A stretch of 64,000 nucleotides of DNA. Source: Prosthecobacter sp. Lineage in GTDB: Bacteria > Verrucomicrobiota > Verrucomicrobiia > Verrucomicrobiales > Verrucomicrobiaceae. Below the pieces are notes generated by a model. The model did no database searches. It saw only the letters and a program-made list of their open reading frames with translations, and was not told the origin of the DNA. This document shows positions 32,999-42,609 of this stretch, in pieces. Made by a program: the position numbers and the translations under genes. Where the stretch lies: assembly GCF_020439865.1 (NCBI RefSeq), contig NZ_JAGRPF010000103.1, positions 55,880 to 119,879 of the forward strand, written 5' to 3'. Position 1 is the first letter of the stretch, and each line of letters opens with the position of its first letter.

Positions 32999-33757
32999 AT
33001 GTCCCTCGAAATCAAAAACCTCCACGCCCAGATCCCCGGCCGCGAAATCCTCAAAGGCCTGAACCTCACCATCAACCCTGGTGAAGTCCATGCCATCATG
33101 GGCCCGAACGGCAGCGGCAAGAGCACGCTGAGCAAGGTCCTCTGCGGCCACGAAGACTACGAAGTCACGAGCGGCGAGGTCCTCCTCGATGGCGAAAACA
33201 TCCTCGACATGGCCGTCGATGCCCGCAGCCGCGCCGGACTCTTCCTCGCTTTCCAGTATCCGCACGAGATCCCCGGCGTCAGCAACGCCAACTTCCTCCG
33301 CGCCGCGCTGAAGGCCCGCCTGCCGAAGGGCGAGGACATCGACGCCGTGAAGTTCTACAAGCAGCTCTACGCCCGCATGGATCAGCTCGAGATGGACCGC
33401 AGCTTCACCAGCCGCAGCGTCAATGAAGGCTTCTCCGGCGGTGAAAAGAAGCGCAACGAGATCCTCCAGCTCATGATGCTGGAGCCCAAATACGCCATCC
33501 TCGACGAAACCGACTCCGGTCTCGACATCGACGCCCTCAAAATCGTCTCCCGCGGCGTGAACGCCATGCGCAGCGAGAACCGCGGCTTCCTCGTCATCAC
33601 CCACTACCAGCGTCTGCTCAATTACATCCAGCCCGACATCGTCCACGTCCTCAAAGACGGTCGCATCGTCAAAACCGGCGGCAAAGAGCTCTCCCTCGAA
33701 CTCGAAGAACGCGGCTACGACTGGGTCCACGAGGAGACTTTGGCCGCTGCTGCATAA
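32999..33757 (+). CDS. sufC: Fe-S cluster assembly ATPase SufC
   Basis: A 252-residue ABC-type ATPase that powers the SufBCD scaffold in building Fe-S clusters in the cytoplasm. Motifs are Walker [17 protein letters not shown], the Q-loop region [12 protein letters not shown], the SufC-specific signature [14 protein letters not shown], Walker [15 protein letters not shown] and the switch His in VITHYQRLL. The [10 protein letters not shown] form is diagnostic for SufC. It is the first suf gene, directly downstream of the Fur-family gene. No Shine-Dalgarno is visible (CCCCATTTC before the ATG). Confidence 0.97.
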   Translation: MSLEIKNLHAQIPGREILKGLNLTINPGEVHAIMGPNGSGKSTLSKVLCGHEDYEVTSGEVLLDGENILDMAVDARSRAGLFLAFQYPHEIPGVSNANFLRAALKARLPKGEDIDAVKFYKQLYARMDQLEMDRSFTSRSVNEGFSGGEKKRNEILQLMMLEPKYAILDETDSGLDIDALKIVSRGVNAMRSENRGFLVITHYQRLLNYIQPDIVHVLKDGRIVKTGGKELSLELEERGYDWVHEETLAAAA

Positions 33758-33774
33758 ATAGTTCACTTCAAATC

Positions 33775-33987
33775 ATGTGGTTCCATAAAACAATCGAGAT
33801 TCCCTTAGAGCGCGATGCTGACGGTAGATTTGCCCAACTGAATCACCAGCAATTCATATCTGTCCTCGACGCAAACTCATCAGAAGGTTGGGAACTGGTT
33901 TCAACTTTCTCAATTGTTCGAGATCATCGTATTGGAACAGCCGCCATCGTCGCCGTGTTGAGACGCCCTTCAGATCCAGCACACTAG
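33775..33987 (+). CDS. Small DUF4177-like protein inside the suf operon
   Basis: A 70-residue protein between sufC and sufB. Its plan (W-x-K/H at the start, LDANSSEGWELVSTF in the middle, a final strand AIVAVLRRP) matches the DUF4177 pattern, in which an EGWELV core is followed by a hydrophobic strand and an Arg-Pro end. DUF4177 proteins are small soluble proteins of unknown role. The gene lies 17 bp after sufC and 36 bp before sufB. Its base composition is noticeably AT-richer than the flanking suf genes, which suggests a later arrival. Confidence 0.75.
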   Translation: MWFHKTIEIPLERDADGRFAQLNHQQFISVLDANSSEGWELVSTFSIVRDHRIGTAAIVAVLRRPSDPAH

Positions 33988-34023
33988 ACATTATCACAAA
34001 TTCTCAATCCAAACTCCCATCCC

Positions 34024-35451
34024 ATGGTCACCGCCCCAGAACCCGTCGGCAACGACATCTCCGACATCAAGGCCGACAACACCGGCAATTTCACCTTTCC
34101 TGAGCGGAACAAGTTCGACTCCGGCTTCGGCATCACGGAAAAGACCGTCGATTTCATCGCCGATGTGAAAGGCGATCCCGACTGGATTCGCGAGTTCCGG
34201 CACAAGGCGCTCAAGGTCTTCCAGGACAAACCGATGCCCACGCATTGGGCCACGAAGGATCTCGAGAACATCAAGTTCGATGAGTTCCGCTACTACCTCA
34301 GCGACGGCCAGAAGCCGAAGCGTTCCTGGGACGATGTTCCCGAGGACGTGAAAAAGACTTTCGACCGCCTCGGCATTCCCGAGCAGGAGCGCAAGTTCCT
34401 CGCGGGTGTCGAAGCGCAGTACGACTCCGAGGCCGCCTACTCGAACATCAAGGCAGCCGTTGAGGAGCAGGGCGTCATCTTCGTGAACAGCACCGAAGGT
34501 CTGCACAAATACCCCGAAATCTTCAAGAAATGGTTCGGCAAGGTCATTCCCACGGGCGACAACAAATTCTCCGCGCTCAACAGCGCTGTGTTCTCCGGTG
34601 GCTCGTTCATTTACGTCCCACCGGGCGTCAAAGTAAGCCATCCGCTCCAGGCCTACTTCCGCATCAACAGCGAGCAGTTTGGCCAGTTTGAGCGCACGCT
34701 CATCATCGCCGATGAAGGCTCTGAAGTGATGTACATGGAAGGCTGCACCGCACCGAAGTTTGAGACTGCCACGCTGCACAGCGCTGTCGTCGAGCTCGTC
34801 GCCATGAAGGGAGCGAAGATCCAGTATGTCACCGTGCAGAACTGGAGCAGCAACGTTTTCAACCTCGTTACCAAGCGCGGCATCGCACATGAGGACGCCG
34901 TGGTGAAATGGATCGACTGCAACATCGGCAGCCGTCTCACCATGAAGTACCCGGGCGTCATCATGAAGGGCAAGCGTGCCCGCGGTGAAGTCATCAGCAT
35001 TGCTCTAGCGAACAGTGGCCAGCATCAGGACACCGGTGCGAAGATGGTCCACGCCGCCGATGAAACGACCAGCAACGTCATCAGCAAGTCCATCTCGATC
35101 GGTGAAGGACGCTCGACGTATCGCGGCCTTGTTCACATCCCGAAACATCTCAAGGGCTGCAAGAACAACACCGAGTGCGATGCGCTGCTCATCAACAGCA
35201 ACAGCCGCACCGACACCTATCCTGCGATCTCCGTGCGCGGCAACCAACACGCCACGCAGCACGAGGCGAGCGTCAGCCAGGTCAGCGCCGACCAGATCTT
35301 CTACCTCATGCAGCGCGGCCTCAGCGAAGCCGAGGCGATGAGCCTGTCCGTCAACGGCTTCATCAACGATCTCGCCAAGGAATTCCCGATGGAATACAGC
35401 GTCGAACTGAAGCGCCTCATCGACCTCGAAATGGAAGGCAGCGTCGGCTGA
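34024..35451 (+). CDS. sufB: Fe-S cluster scaffold protein SufB
   Basis: A 475-residue protein of normal SufB length. Recognisable stretches are [68 protein letters not shown] read here as [15 protein letters not shown], and the end of the beta-helix [21 protein letters not shown], whose cysteine is the likely sulfur acceptor. SufB receives sulfur and with SufC and SufD assembles the cluster. The C-terminal helices ([20 protein letters not shown]) bind SufC. It lies in the fur-sufC-sufB-sufD run; sufS and sufE/U are not in the window. Confidence 0.97.
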   Translation: MVTAPEPVGNDISDIKADNTGNFTFPERNKFDSGFGITEKTVDFIADVKGDPDWIREFRHKALKVFQDKPMPTHWATKDLENIKFDEFRYYLSDGQKPKRSWDDVPEDVKKTFDRLGIPEQERKFLAGVEAQYDSEAAYSNIKAAVEEQGVIFVNSTEGLHKYPEIFKKWFGKVIPTGDNKFSALNSAVFSGGSFIYVPPGVKVSHPLQAYFRINSEQFGQFERTLIIADEGSEVMYMEGCTAPKFETATLHSAVVELVAMKGAKIQYVTVQNWSSNVFNLVTKRGIAHEDAVVKWIDCNIGSRLTMKYPGVIMKGKRARGEVISIALANSGQHQDTGAKMVHAADETTSNVISKSISIGEGRSTYRGLVHIPKHLKGCKNNTECDALLINSNSRTDTYPAISVRGNQHATQHEASVSQVSADQIFYLMQRGLSEAEAMSLSVNGFINDLAKEFPMEYSVELKRLIDLEMEGSVG

Positions 35452-35491
35452 TCGCTCTAACTGGCGCGTGGACCACCACCTGCCACCTGTC

Positions 35492-35815
35492 ATGAATCTA
35501 ATCCGCACATTTTTGCATTGGAGACTGACCGATCGTGGGCAGCGGGTCACTCATTCGTGTGCTACTGGAGCCGTCATCTCATTCTTCGCCTTTGGCGTGG
35601 CATTTAGCCTGCCCCACGGATGGATTTTTCTCGTTCCGGTTGTGTTCGCGTCGGCGCTTGGAGTGTTCTGTTATCCTGTGATCTGGAAGTGCTTGAGTCT
35701 GGTTGTGTTTTGTTGGAGCACGCTGGCCTTATACCACATGACCACGCGCCTACAGTCGAGAACTCAAAGCTCTGAGCAGCAGTACAAACGGACCCTTCCA
35801 ACCGCCGGCTTATAA
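35492..35815 (+). CDS. Small membrane protein between sufB and sufD
   Basis: A 107-residue protein, starting at the ATG at 35492 (an in-frame GTG lies eight codons upstream). It has two or three hydrophobic segments: ATGAVISFFAFGVAFSLP, WIFLVPVVFASALGVFCY and CLSLVVFCWSTLALYHM, with a short polar tail. No family is recognised. It is AT-richer than sufB and sufD. It sits in the gap that otherwise would simply join the two suf genes, in the same direction, so it is likely co-transcribed with them. Any link to Fe-S assembly is unproven. Confidence 0.6.
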   Translation: MNLIRTFLHWRLTDRGQRVTHSCATGAVISFFAFGVAFSLPHGWIFLVPVVFASALGVFCYPVIWKCLSLVVFCWSTLALYHMTTRLQSRTQSSEQQYKRTLPTAGL

Positions 35816-35837
35816 TTCCTTCGGCACCTTCATTCAC

Positions 35838-37187
35838 ATGCCCACAAGCTCTCTTCCAGTCTCCAAAACCTCCGCAATGCCTCCTGAAGCCTCTCCTGCC
35901 CCTTCCGGTCTCGAAATCATCGCTCCAGCACGTGAGGAATCTTCCGCTCCCGGCTGGTTCCACGCGCGTTCTGAAGCCGCATGGGCCGAATTCCAGAAGC
36001 TTCCTCTTCCAACCATCAAGGATGAAAACTGGCGTTACTCCAACGCCAAGAAGATCGAACTCGCCGACCACTCACCAGCGAAGTCGCCTTCGGCCGAGAA
36101 CATTCAGGCCGCTCTTGCCGCGACGGAAGGACTCAAGGAGCGCGCCGCGCGTTTCGTGTTCGTGAACGACACGCTCGTCGAGTCCGACACGGCAGGGCTG
36201 CCTGTCGGAGTGGTGTGCGTCAGCTTTGCCGAAGCGCTCAAAACACACGCGGACGTGCTCCAGCATCACTTCATGAAGGGTGATCTGCCTCTCGGCTCCG
36301 CCAAGTTTGCCGCGCTGCACCTCGCGCATGTCAAAGCGGGCACCGTCATCATCGTGGCGAAGAATGTCGTCATCGAAAAGCCCGTTGAGATTTTCCACTG
36401 GGTCGTTGGCGACCACGCCGCCATCTTCCCGCACACGCTTGTCGTGGCGGAAGACAACGCGCAGGTCAGTGTCGTTGATCATTACCGCAGTCTCGAAGGC
36501 GAAGGCGGTCTCAGCATCGCCATCGCCGATCTCGTCGGTGGCAGCGGCAGCAAGATCACCTACGCCGCGTGCCAGGAACTCGCTGATGATGCGCAGGCGC
36601 TGCATCTCTCCAGCATCACCGCCGGACGCGATGCCAGCGTGAAGAGCTTTCAGGTGCAGCTCGGCGCCTCCTTCAGCCGCAGCGAAAGCGTCAGCGACCT
36701 CGTCGGCGAAGGCTCCCGCAGCGACATGCTCAGCGTCTCGCTGCCCATCGGCGATCAGATCGTCGATCAGCGCACACTTCAGCGCCACAAGGCGCCGCAC
36801 GCCACAAGTGACCTGCTCTACAAAAACGCGCTCTACGGCAAGTCACGCAGCGTGTTCAGCGGTCTCATCATCGTCGATGAAGGCGCGCACTACACGGATG
36901 CCTACCAGACCTGCCGCAACCTGCTCAACAGCGACGAAGCCGAGGCCAACAGCCTCCCCGGCCTCGAAATCAACGCCGACCAGGTCAAGTGCAGCCACGG
37001 CGCGACGAGCGGCCCGATTCCTGACGAAGAGCTTTTCTATCTCAAGTCCCGCGGCATCAACGACGCCGAAAGCCGGAGGCTCATCATTGAAGGCTTCCTC
37101 GCCGGAGTCATCGAACGCTTTGGCAACGGCGAACTGCTCGACTCCCTGGTCGCGCGCATCGACGAGAAGCTGGAGCGCGCGGTGTAA
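35838..37187 (+). CDS. sufD: Fe-S cluster assembly protein SufD
   Basis: A 449-residue protein, paralogous to SufB in the beta-helix. Landmarks are the N-terminal LPTIKDENWRYSNAKKIEL, the central VVDHYRSLEGEGGL and ASFSRSESVSDLVGEGSR, and near the end CSHGATSGPIPDEELFYLKS with the conserved His thought to take part in iron delivery, followed by RRLIIEGFLAGVIERF. SufD pairs with SufB in the SufBC2D complex. The N-terminus is long and Ser/Pro-rich but lacks targeting features. It ends the suf run; the next gene converges on it. Confidence 0.95.
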   Translation: MPTSSLPVSKTSAMPPEASPAPSGLEIIAPAREESSAPGWFHARSEAAWAEFQKLPLPTIKDENWRYSNAKKIELADHSPAKSPSAENIQAALAATEGLKERAARFVFVNDTLVESDTAGLPVGVVCVSFAEALKTHADVLQHHFMKGDLPLGSAKFAALHLAHVKAGTVIIVAKNVVIEKPVEIFHWVVGDHAAIFPHTLVVAEDNAQVSVVDHYRSLEGEGGLSIAIADLVGGSGSKITYAACQELADDAQALHLSSITAGRDASVKSFQVQLGASFSRSESVSDLVGEGSRSDMLSVSLPIGDQIVDQRTLQRHKAPHATSDLLYKNALYGKSRSVFSGLIIVDEGAHYTDAYQTCRNLLNSDEAEANSLPGLEINADQVKCSHGATSGPIPDEELFYLKSRGINDAESRRLIIEGFLAGVIERFGNGELLDSLVARIDEKLERAV

Positions 37188-37213
37188 CACTTCGCGTTCC
37201 TGACGTTGCGGAT

Positions 37214-37798
37214 CTAAGCGCCTTCCAGCGCCGGGATCACCCCGACTGAGAGCTCAACCGGGCAGTTGCTGAAGCTTGGCGTCAACCGCTCCCACATGTA
37301 CTGCACCGCCTGCGCGAGCAATTGAACGTCTCCGCGTGCATCGTGACGTCGCACGCCTTTGCTGGACACGCCCACACGACCCAGCACCGCATCCAGTCCG
37401 TGTCCACCGCGACCACCCCAGATTTTGCGGGAGAAAGCACGCGAATCCAGCGCGCTGGTCTCCCGTACGGGAATGCCATGGCGTTTGCAATTCTCCGCAA
37501 TGAACCGCATGTCAAAGCGCAGTCCGTTGTGGGCGATCAACGTGGCATCCTGCCCCACAAACTGAGAGAACCGAGTCAACACCTCCACCGGAGACGGCGC
37601 ATCCGCCACCTGCGCCTGTGAGATTCCGGTGAGCTTCGTGATGAACGACGGGATCCGGTTCTCCGGCCTGACATAGCTGTCAAAATACTCTCCTTCATCC
37701 CATCTGCCGTCCTTCACCTTCACCGCCGCGATCTGGATGATCTCATGCTGGGAAGGAAGAAGTCCGGTGGTTTCAAGATCGAAGATGATGAGATTCAT
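37214..37798 (-). CDS. DnaQ-like DEDDh 3'-5' exonuclease
   Basis: A 194-residue exonuclease-domain protein; the ATG at 37798 places the first motif right at the N-terminus (MNLIIFDLETTG). Exo I is FDLETTG with Asp and Glu, Exo II is LIAHNGLRFDMRFI with its Asp, and Exo III is RRHDARGDVQLLAQ with His and Asp, the DEDDh pattern. Enzymes of this type remove 3' nucleotides from DNA or RNA and include the polymerase III epsilon subunit and free-standing relatives. The short length and lack of the tau-binding tail make a stand-alone nuclease likely. Transcribed away from alr. Confidence 0.88.
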   Translation of the reverse strand: MNLIIFDLETTGLLPSQHEIIQIAAVKVKDGRWDEGEYFDSYVRPENRIPSFITKLTGISQAQVADAPSPVEVLTRFSQFVGQDATLIAHNGLRFDMRFIAENCKRHGIPVRETSALDSRAFSRKIWGGRGGHGLDAVLGRVGVSSKGVRRHDARGDVQLLAQAVQYMWERLTPSFSNCPVELSVGVIPALEGA

Positions 37799-37867
37799 GA
37801 ATGCAGGCGGAACACGCCTTCGCATCCCATCTCTTTGTTGCGGCCATAGCACGCCCAATGCAAGCCC

Positions 37868-38989
37868 TTAAACGTACACACGCGGCACACGCGCGTTGAT
37901 GTTCGTCAGCACTTCGTACGGAATCGTGTCCGCCCAGTCCGCCACATCCTGCATGGAGATCGTTTCATCGCCGTCGCATCCGATGATGGTCACGGCATCG
38001 CCGTTGTAGGCCGTGCCCCATTCGAGATTCACCATGAACTGGTCCATGCACACACGACCGACAATCGGATGGCGTTGGCCGCGAATGAGTACTGATCCGC
38101 GATTCGACAACGCGCGGAAGTAACCGTCTCCATAACCCACGGGTACCGTGACAACGCGCACAGGATGATCGCTCTGCCAGGTGGAGCCGTAGCTCACAGG
38201 ATTGCCCGGCTGCACGACTTTGAAATACACCACCTGCGATTTCCAGCTCATCGCCGCCTTAACCGCCACGGGCTGCTTCGTTTCACGCGAGGGATACACG
38301 CCGTAAAGCATGATGCCGGGCCTCACGAGATCGAGATGGCTCTCGGGAAGTTGCAAAATACCGCCGGAGTTCGCGATGTGGCGCAGTGGCGGCTTCAGTC
38401 CGCGCTTGGGATAGAACTCAAGCGCTTCAAGGAAACGTGCGAGCTGCTCATTCGCACTGGAAAGATCCTCCGCGTCTGAACACGCGAAGTGAGAGTAGAT
38501 CCCCGCCACCTCAACATTCGAAAATCCTAAACTGGCCTCCAACAGCTTCTCCGCACTGTACCAATGCACGCCGATGCGCTCCATGCCGGTGTCGATTTTC
38601 AAATGCACGCGCGCTTTCTTCTTTGCTGCCGCAGCTGCTTCGTCGATCTGGCGCATCTTGTCGATGGACGAGGCCGCCATCATCAGGTCATGCTCGATGA
38701 ACTGCGGAATCTGCCGTGTGGCCACGCCACCGAAGACGAGAATGGGCTGCGTGATGCCTGCCTGCCGCAAAACGACCGCTTCTTCGAGCAAGGCCACGCC
38801 AAAGCAAGTCGCGCCATGCGCTGCGAGGTGCCAGGACACCTCGACGATTCCATGACCATAGGCATTGGCCTTCACCACCGGCATCACCTCGGCTGTGCCG
38901 ACATGAGCGCGGATCGCATCAAAATTCTGCGCGATATGGCCGAGATTCACCTCGACGTGGGTTGGGCGGATGGCGTCGCTGTCGTTCAA
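37868..38989 (-). CDS. alr: Alanine racemase
   Basis: A 373-residue PLP enzyme that converts L- to D-alanine for peptidoglycan. The PLP lysine lies in MPVVKANAYGHG (about residue 40). Other landmarks are HLKIDTGMERIG, RHIANSGGILQLP, PGIMLYGVYPS, the catalytic Tyr region NPVSYGSTWQ, and the C-terminal VTIIGCDGDETIS and TIPYEVLTNINARVPRVYV. The start is a TTG at 38989; the family N-terminus (RPTHVEVNLGHIAQN) begins right after it and there is no earlier ATG. The DUF1802 gene ends 15 bp upstream on the same strand. Confidence 0.95.
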   Translation of the reverse strand: MNDSDAIRPTHVEVNLGHIAQNFDAIRAHVGTAEVMPVVKANAYGHGIVEVSWHLAAHGATCFGVALLEEAVVLRQAGITQPILVFGGVATRQIPQFIEHDLMMAASSIDKMRQIDEAAAAAKKKARVHLKIDTGMERIGVHWYSAEKLLEASLGFSNVEVAGIYSHFACSDAEDLSSANEQLARFLEALEFYPKRGLKPPLRHIANSGGILQLPESHLDLVRPGIMLYGVYPSRETKQPVAVKAAMSWKSQVVYFKVVQPGNPVSYGSTWQSDHPVRVVTVPVGYGDGYFRALSNRGSVLIRGQRHPIVGRVCMDQFMVNLEWGTAYNGDAVTIIGCDGDETISMQDVADWADTIPYEVLTNINARVPRVYV

Positions 38990-39004
38990 GTAGCCAATAC
39001 TCGA

Positions 39005-39580
39005 CTAGTCCAGGATCGCTTTCAACTTGGCAGACACGTCAGCAAACGCCTCGTCGCTCAATGCGGGAGTCGCTGCGGCCGCCATGGGCAGGCCTTCGTC
39101 CGGCAGCGTGATCCAGGAGCGGCAGCCGCCGTAACTCTTCGAATACGGGAAGTGCCAGCGCTGAGGAAGTTTGTAGGCACGCACGAGGGCGACGTGCAGG
39201 CAGGTCTCGTCGTCATAGACGAAGCGCTCCTTCACCACGTCCTCGTTCCAGATGTGCAGCGGAGCCAGCGCGGCGACCTTGTCCCAGTCCGTAACCTTCC
39301 ACACCTGCTCCAGCGTGGCGCAGCCGTCGATGTCCACGGTCTGCCGCTCCTCCTCCGGCGGGAAGGCACGCTGAGTGTTCTCTGGCGTCCAGTTCAGGTC
39401 TTTGGCTTGATTATGAAACCATGTCGGGAAGAGAAAGAACTCGCGGTGCTTCCACTGAAAGCCGCTCCGCCCTTCATGGATGCCGCCCTTGCGCAGGATG
39501 AGGCTCAGCTTGCCCTGCGTCAGGGCATCGCAGACGAAGGACCATTCTTTGAATCCGGTGAGGGCGGTGAGGTTGGGCAT
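39005..39580 (-). CDS. DUF1802 family protein
   Basis: A 191-residue soluble protein. The N-terminal pattern ALTGFKEWSFVCDALTQGK, LILRKGGIHEG, and WKHREFFLFPTWFHNQ matches DUF1802, whose members share a KEW..V..AL start, a LRKGGI strand and a HREFFLFPT core. The remaining part has LHVALVRAYKLPQRWHFPY and ends with a polar tail. No catalytic motif can be assigned and no role is known for the family. It probably shares a transcript with alr just downstream. Confidence 0.85.
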   Translation of the reverse strand: MPNLTALTGFKEWSFVCDALTQGKLSLILRKGGIHEGRSGFQWKHREFFLFPTWFHNQAKDLNWTPENTQRAFPPEEERQTVDIDGCATLEQVWKVTDWDKVAALAPLHIWNEDVVKERFVYDDETCLHVALVRAYKLPQRWHFPYSKSYGGCRSWITLPDEGLPMAAAATPALSDEAFADVSAKLKAILD

Positions 39581-39619
39581 ACGTTTTGATTACGCGGACG
39601 AATCGCGAGGGCAAGCAGT

Positions 39620-40876
39620 CTAAATGACCACGCGGGGTTCCAGTGTGCGGATCTTGCGCTTCGCGGCCTCCAAATCCTCCGCCTCACCCGTTTCGACAAG
39701 CCAGTGCGCGGCGATCAGAGCGGAGCGCTGCAGGCCGAGCTGGCAATGGAGGAAGACGCGGCGGTTTTGAGCACGCTCGGTTCGAATCAATGCCAGCGCG
39801 GCCTCGATGTGTTCCGGCTTCAATGGAACAAGATCGAGCAACGGCAGGTTGTGGTAATGCGCATGCTCGCGGAAGGCGGTGGGCGCATTGGATTCGGCGG
39901 TAAGATCGATCACAGCGAGGTTGCCGCCTCGCACGAGTTCAGCTGCCTCTTTCTTCGTCACCTTGCGGCTGAAAAAGACCCCAGCAGTCACTTCATGCCA
40001 GCCGGGCGTTCGTTGCAGCCACTTGCGCTGCACTTGAGCCGTAGCGATGAGCACGGGAAGCAGGCACCACTCGGCCGATGGCGAGAGCGTGCCGTTCTCC
40101 TTGCCCAGCAACCGCGACAGACCGGTGGCGTAGGCCAACGCCATGATACCGCAGGCAACAGCGGGCCAGACGAAGAAGATTGAGACGAAACTCAACACGG
40201 CACATGACACAGCACCGATTCCGTAGCGCTTGGCAAGCTGCGGCGACGGATTGCTTGTGCCGAGTTGTCTTGGATCCGGAATCAGCGCGGCGATCACCCA
40301 GCCCATGACAAAGCCGCTCGCCACATCGACGAGGTGATGCTGCCAGACGAGCAGTGTGGAGGCACCAATGAGGATGAACCACACCTTCACCGCCGTGCGC
40401 AGCCAGCCTGTGAGATGGGCGCCGTAAAACACCCACACCAGCGAACGCAGGCTGATGTGAAGCGACGGCGCGAGGTTGTAAGGCAAGTCGTTGAAGTAGA
40501 GCGCGTGAAAAAACGGCGCCGTCCAGCCTTCCGGCACCGGACGCGGCAGTCCGAGCTTGAGCGGAAAGAGCAGGAAGAACAGACCGCTGACGACAGTGAC
40601 GGCGATGAGCCGCTTGGTCAGCAGATTCAGCGCCACCTTGCTGCCGCAGAGGAAGAACGCGCCGCAAAAGAAGAAATCGAGCGACCAATACGGCACCACC
40701 AGTTCTTTCACGAACGGGATGTGACGTTCCCACTCAAACATCAACGTCGGCACGTTGCCACGCCAAGCGGTGAAGTGATTGCACCCGCTGTAAACGATCA
40801 CGAAGGTGGCGCCCGCGAGCGCAAGACGCCAGATGGCGGCCCAGAACAGGCCGGGCTCGCGGGGAGTGCGGTTCAT
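39620..40876 (-). CDS. ynbD: PAP2-like / dual-specificity phosphatase membrane protein (YnbD-type)
   Basis: A 418-residue protein. The ATG at 40876 overlaps the stop of the ynbC-type gene as ATGA. The N-terminal ~270 residues have about six membrane helices of a PAP2/inositol-phosphorylceramide-synthase-like domain, with the catalytic His in NLAPSLHISLRSL and the His/Asp pair in WQHHLVDVASGF. The C-terminal ~150 residues are a cytoplasmic dual-specificity phosphatase with the Cys-Arg loop VFLHCQLGLQRSALIAAHW. This domain pair and length match E. coli YnbD, last gene of ynbABCD. It may dephosphorylate or exchange head groups on a lipid product made by the upstream enzymes. Confidence 0.88.
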   Translation of the reverse strand: MNRTPREPGLFWAAIWRLALAGATFVIVYSGCNHFTAWRGNVPTLMFEWERHIPFVKELVVPYWSLDFFFCGAFFLCGSKVALNLLTKRLIAVTVVSGLFFLLFPLKLGLPRPVPEGWTAPFFHALYFNDLPYNLAPSLHISLRSLVWVFYGAHLTGWLRTAVKVWFILIGASTLLVWQHHLVDVASGFVMGWVIAALIPDPRQLGTSNPSPQLAKRYGIGAVSCAVLSFVSIFFVWPAVACGIMALAYATGLSRLLGKENGTLSPSAEWCLLPVLIATAQVQRKWLQRTPGWHEVTAGVFFSRKVTKKEAAELVRGGNLAVIDLTAESNAPTAFREHAHYHNLPLLDLVPLKPEHIEAALALIRTERAQNRRVFLHCQLGLQRSALIAAHWLVETGEAEDLEAAKRKIRTLEPRVVI

Positions 40877-42609
40877 GCTGGCTTGCGGGCGATGCTGACG
40901 GTGAAGATGCCGAAATCGTCGATCCACTGCTTCTCCTTTTTGAAGCCGGCGGCCTCAACGAGCGCATCCATCTCTCCCTGTGGCCGACGGCGCATGACCC
41001 AATACTGACCATCACGGTTCGTCAGGGTGCGTGCGATCATTTCGACCTGCGGATGCCAGGGCTGGCAGGTATAGATGAGCCAGCCGCCGGGAAGCACCGC
41101 GCTAAACAGACCGCGCAGCGAGCGCTGCAACCGTTCATTCTCGGGAAATAGTTCGTAGAGACCGGATACGACGGCGACGGAGGGCTTGGGATCGACCGAT
41201 GCGAGCGATTGTTCATCAAACGCGTCACCACGCAGATGCGTGATGCGATCGGCAAGTCCCATCTGCAGAGCGGTGGCACGGCCGGTGGCGAGCGCAGACT
41301 CACTCCAGTCACGGCAGAGCACCTTCACATCCGTGCCGCATTCAGCATCGGCCATCACATCGAGCAGATAGCGCCCGGCACCGCCAGCGATATCCATGAG
41401 TTGCAGCGGCATGTTTGCCTCGCGCACCTGCTTCAGCGCAAAGCGCAGCGCCTGATTCATGCACGCACGACGCTGACGGATGCCACGCCAGCCGATGGCG
41501 TTGAGGTAGAAGTAGTCGATGATCTGTCCGATCAGCACATTTCCACGCGGCTTGTTTTCATAGACGTAGTCGAGTGACTCGCCGGAATCGAAACCCGTCG
41601 CATGACCGATGCGGATGCCTTGACTGAGTTTTCCGAGCGTGCCGAGGCTCGCGCGTTGAACGATGAAGGAGAGTCCTTTGATCGAAGGCGAAGGAAGCGG
41701 CTTCTTTAAATCCGCAAACTCCGCGTTCGTCGCCGGATGGCTCAGATCCGCCTCCAAACGCGGTGGCGTGAAGTTCGCGATGCAACGCTCGGCGAAACGT
41801 TTGATCGCGCCGCAGACCTCGTCCCGGCACAAATCGTGGAAGATCGCATGGCGCGCGCCTTTGAGCGTGAGATGCGTCTTCTGCTCGCAGCCGTAGTTGG
41901 TGTAGAGGTCATCGATGGCCTGCTTTTTGACGACCTTGTCCGCTCCGGCGGAGAACAGCAGCAGCGGGCGGTCCATGACTTCGGCGTCGCTGATGACGCG
42001 CTGCGCGGAGTCGAAAAGTTCGACGAGGATCTTCGCGGAGATGTCCTTCGAGATCGTCTTGTCTGCATCGTAAGCCGCCGCAGCACTGAGATCGCGCGTA
42101 AGCCAGCTTCCGCGCACGTAGCTCTTGATGGTGGCGTCGGTTTTGAGCTTCTGCATGGCACGGATGCTTGTGAGAGCACCAGGAACGATGAGATTCACCT
42201 CCAGCGCCGGCGTGGCGAGCACAAGGCCGCCGATGCGCGGCGCGAAATCATGCACCCACGTCGCGGCGATCACCGCGCCAACGCTGTGGGCCACCACCAC
42301 CGTGCGCTCGGGCACGAGGCCGTGTGTTTTCTGCAGGTGACGAAAAAATGTGTCGAGGTCACGCACATACTCCATGAAGCCCGCCGCATGACCGCGGCGC
42401 CCGGGTGACTGTCCGTGGCCGCGTGCCTCCCACGCATAGATGGCGGTGTCGGCCATGGCGAGCGAAGGCACGACAGTGTCCCAGCGGTCCGCATGCTCGT
42501 GGCCGCGATGCAGCAACACGAGCGCCTTTGATGTGCCCTGCACGTTCCAGGTCTTGTAGTGGAGCGAAAGACCGTCGTCGGTGGTGAATTGGAGGCGTTC
42601 TGAGTTCAT
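40873..42609 (-). CDS. ynbC: Alpha/beta hydrolase - SAM methyltransferase fusion (YnbC-type)
   Basis: A 578-residue two-domain protein, the size of E. coli YnbC. The ATG at 42609 overlaps the preceding stop; an open frame extends upstream but reads antisense-like. Residues 1-300 are an alpha/beta hydrolase of the monoglyceride-lipase type: ALVLLHRGHEHADRWD, nucleophile VVVAHSVGAVIAA (AHSVG instead of GxSxG), and an acid/His pair in LFSAGADKVV and LKGARHAIFHD. Residues from about 375 are a class I methyltransferase with LMDIAGGAGRYLLDVM, DWSESALATGRA and HLRGDAFD. It lies between CDP-alcohol transferase and phosphatase genes, with 4-bp overlaps on both sides. The substrate is probably a glycerolipid; unproven. 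Confidence 0.88.
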   Translation of the reverse strand: MNSERLQFTTDDGLSLHYKTWNVQGTSKALVLLHRGHEHADRWDTVVPSLAMADTAIYAWEARGHGQSPGRRGHAAGFMEYVRDLDTFFRHLQKTHGLVPERTVVVAHSVGAVIAATWVHDFAPRIGGLVLATPALEVNLIVPGALTSIRAMQKLKTDATIKSYVRGSWLTRDLSAAAAYDADKTISKDISAKILVELFDSAQRVISDAEVMDRPLLLFSAGADKVVKKQAIDDLYTNYGCEQKTHLTLKGARHAIFHDLCRDEVCGAIKRFAERCIANFTPPRLEADLSHPATNAEFADLKKPLPSPSIKGLSFIVQRASLGTLGKLSQGIRIGHATGFDSGESLDYVYENKPRGNVLIGQIIDYFYLNAIGWRGIRQRRACMNQALRFALKQVREANMPLQLMDIAGGAGRYLLDVMADAECGTDVKVLCRDWSESALATGRATALQMGLADRITHLRGDAFDEQSLASVDPKPSVAVVSGLYELFPENERLQRSLRGLFSAVLPGGWLIYTCQPWHPQVEMIARTLTNRDGQYWVMRRRPQGEMDALVEAAGFKKEKQWIDDFGIFTVSIARKPA

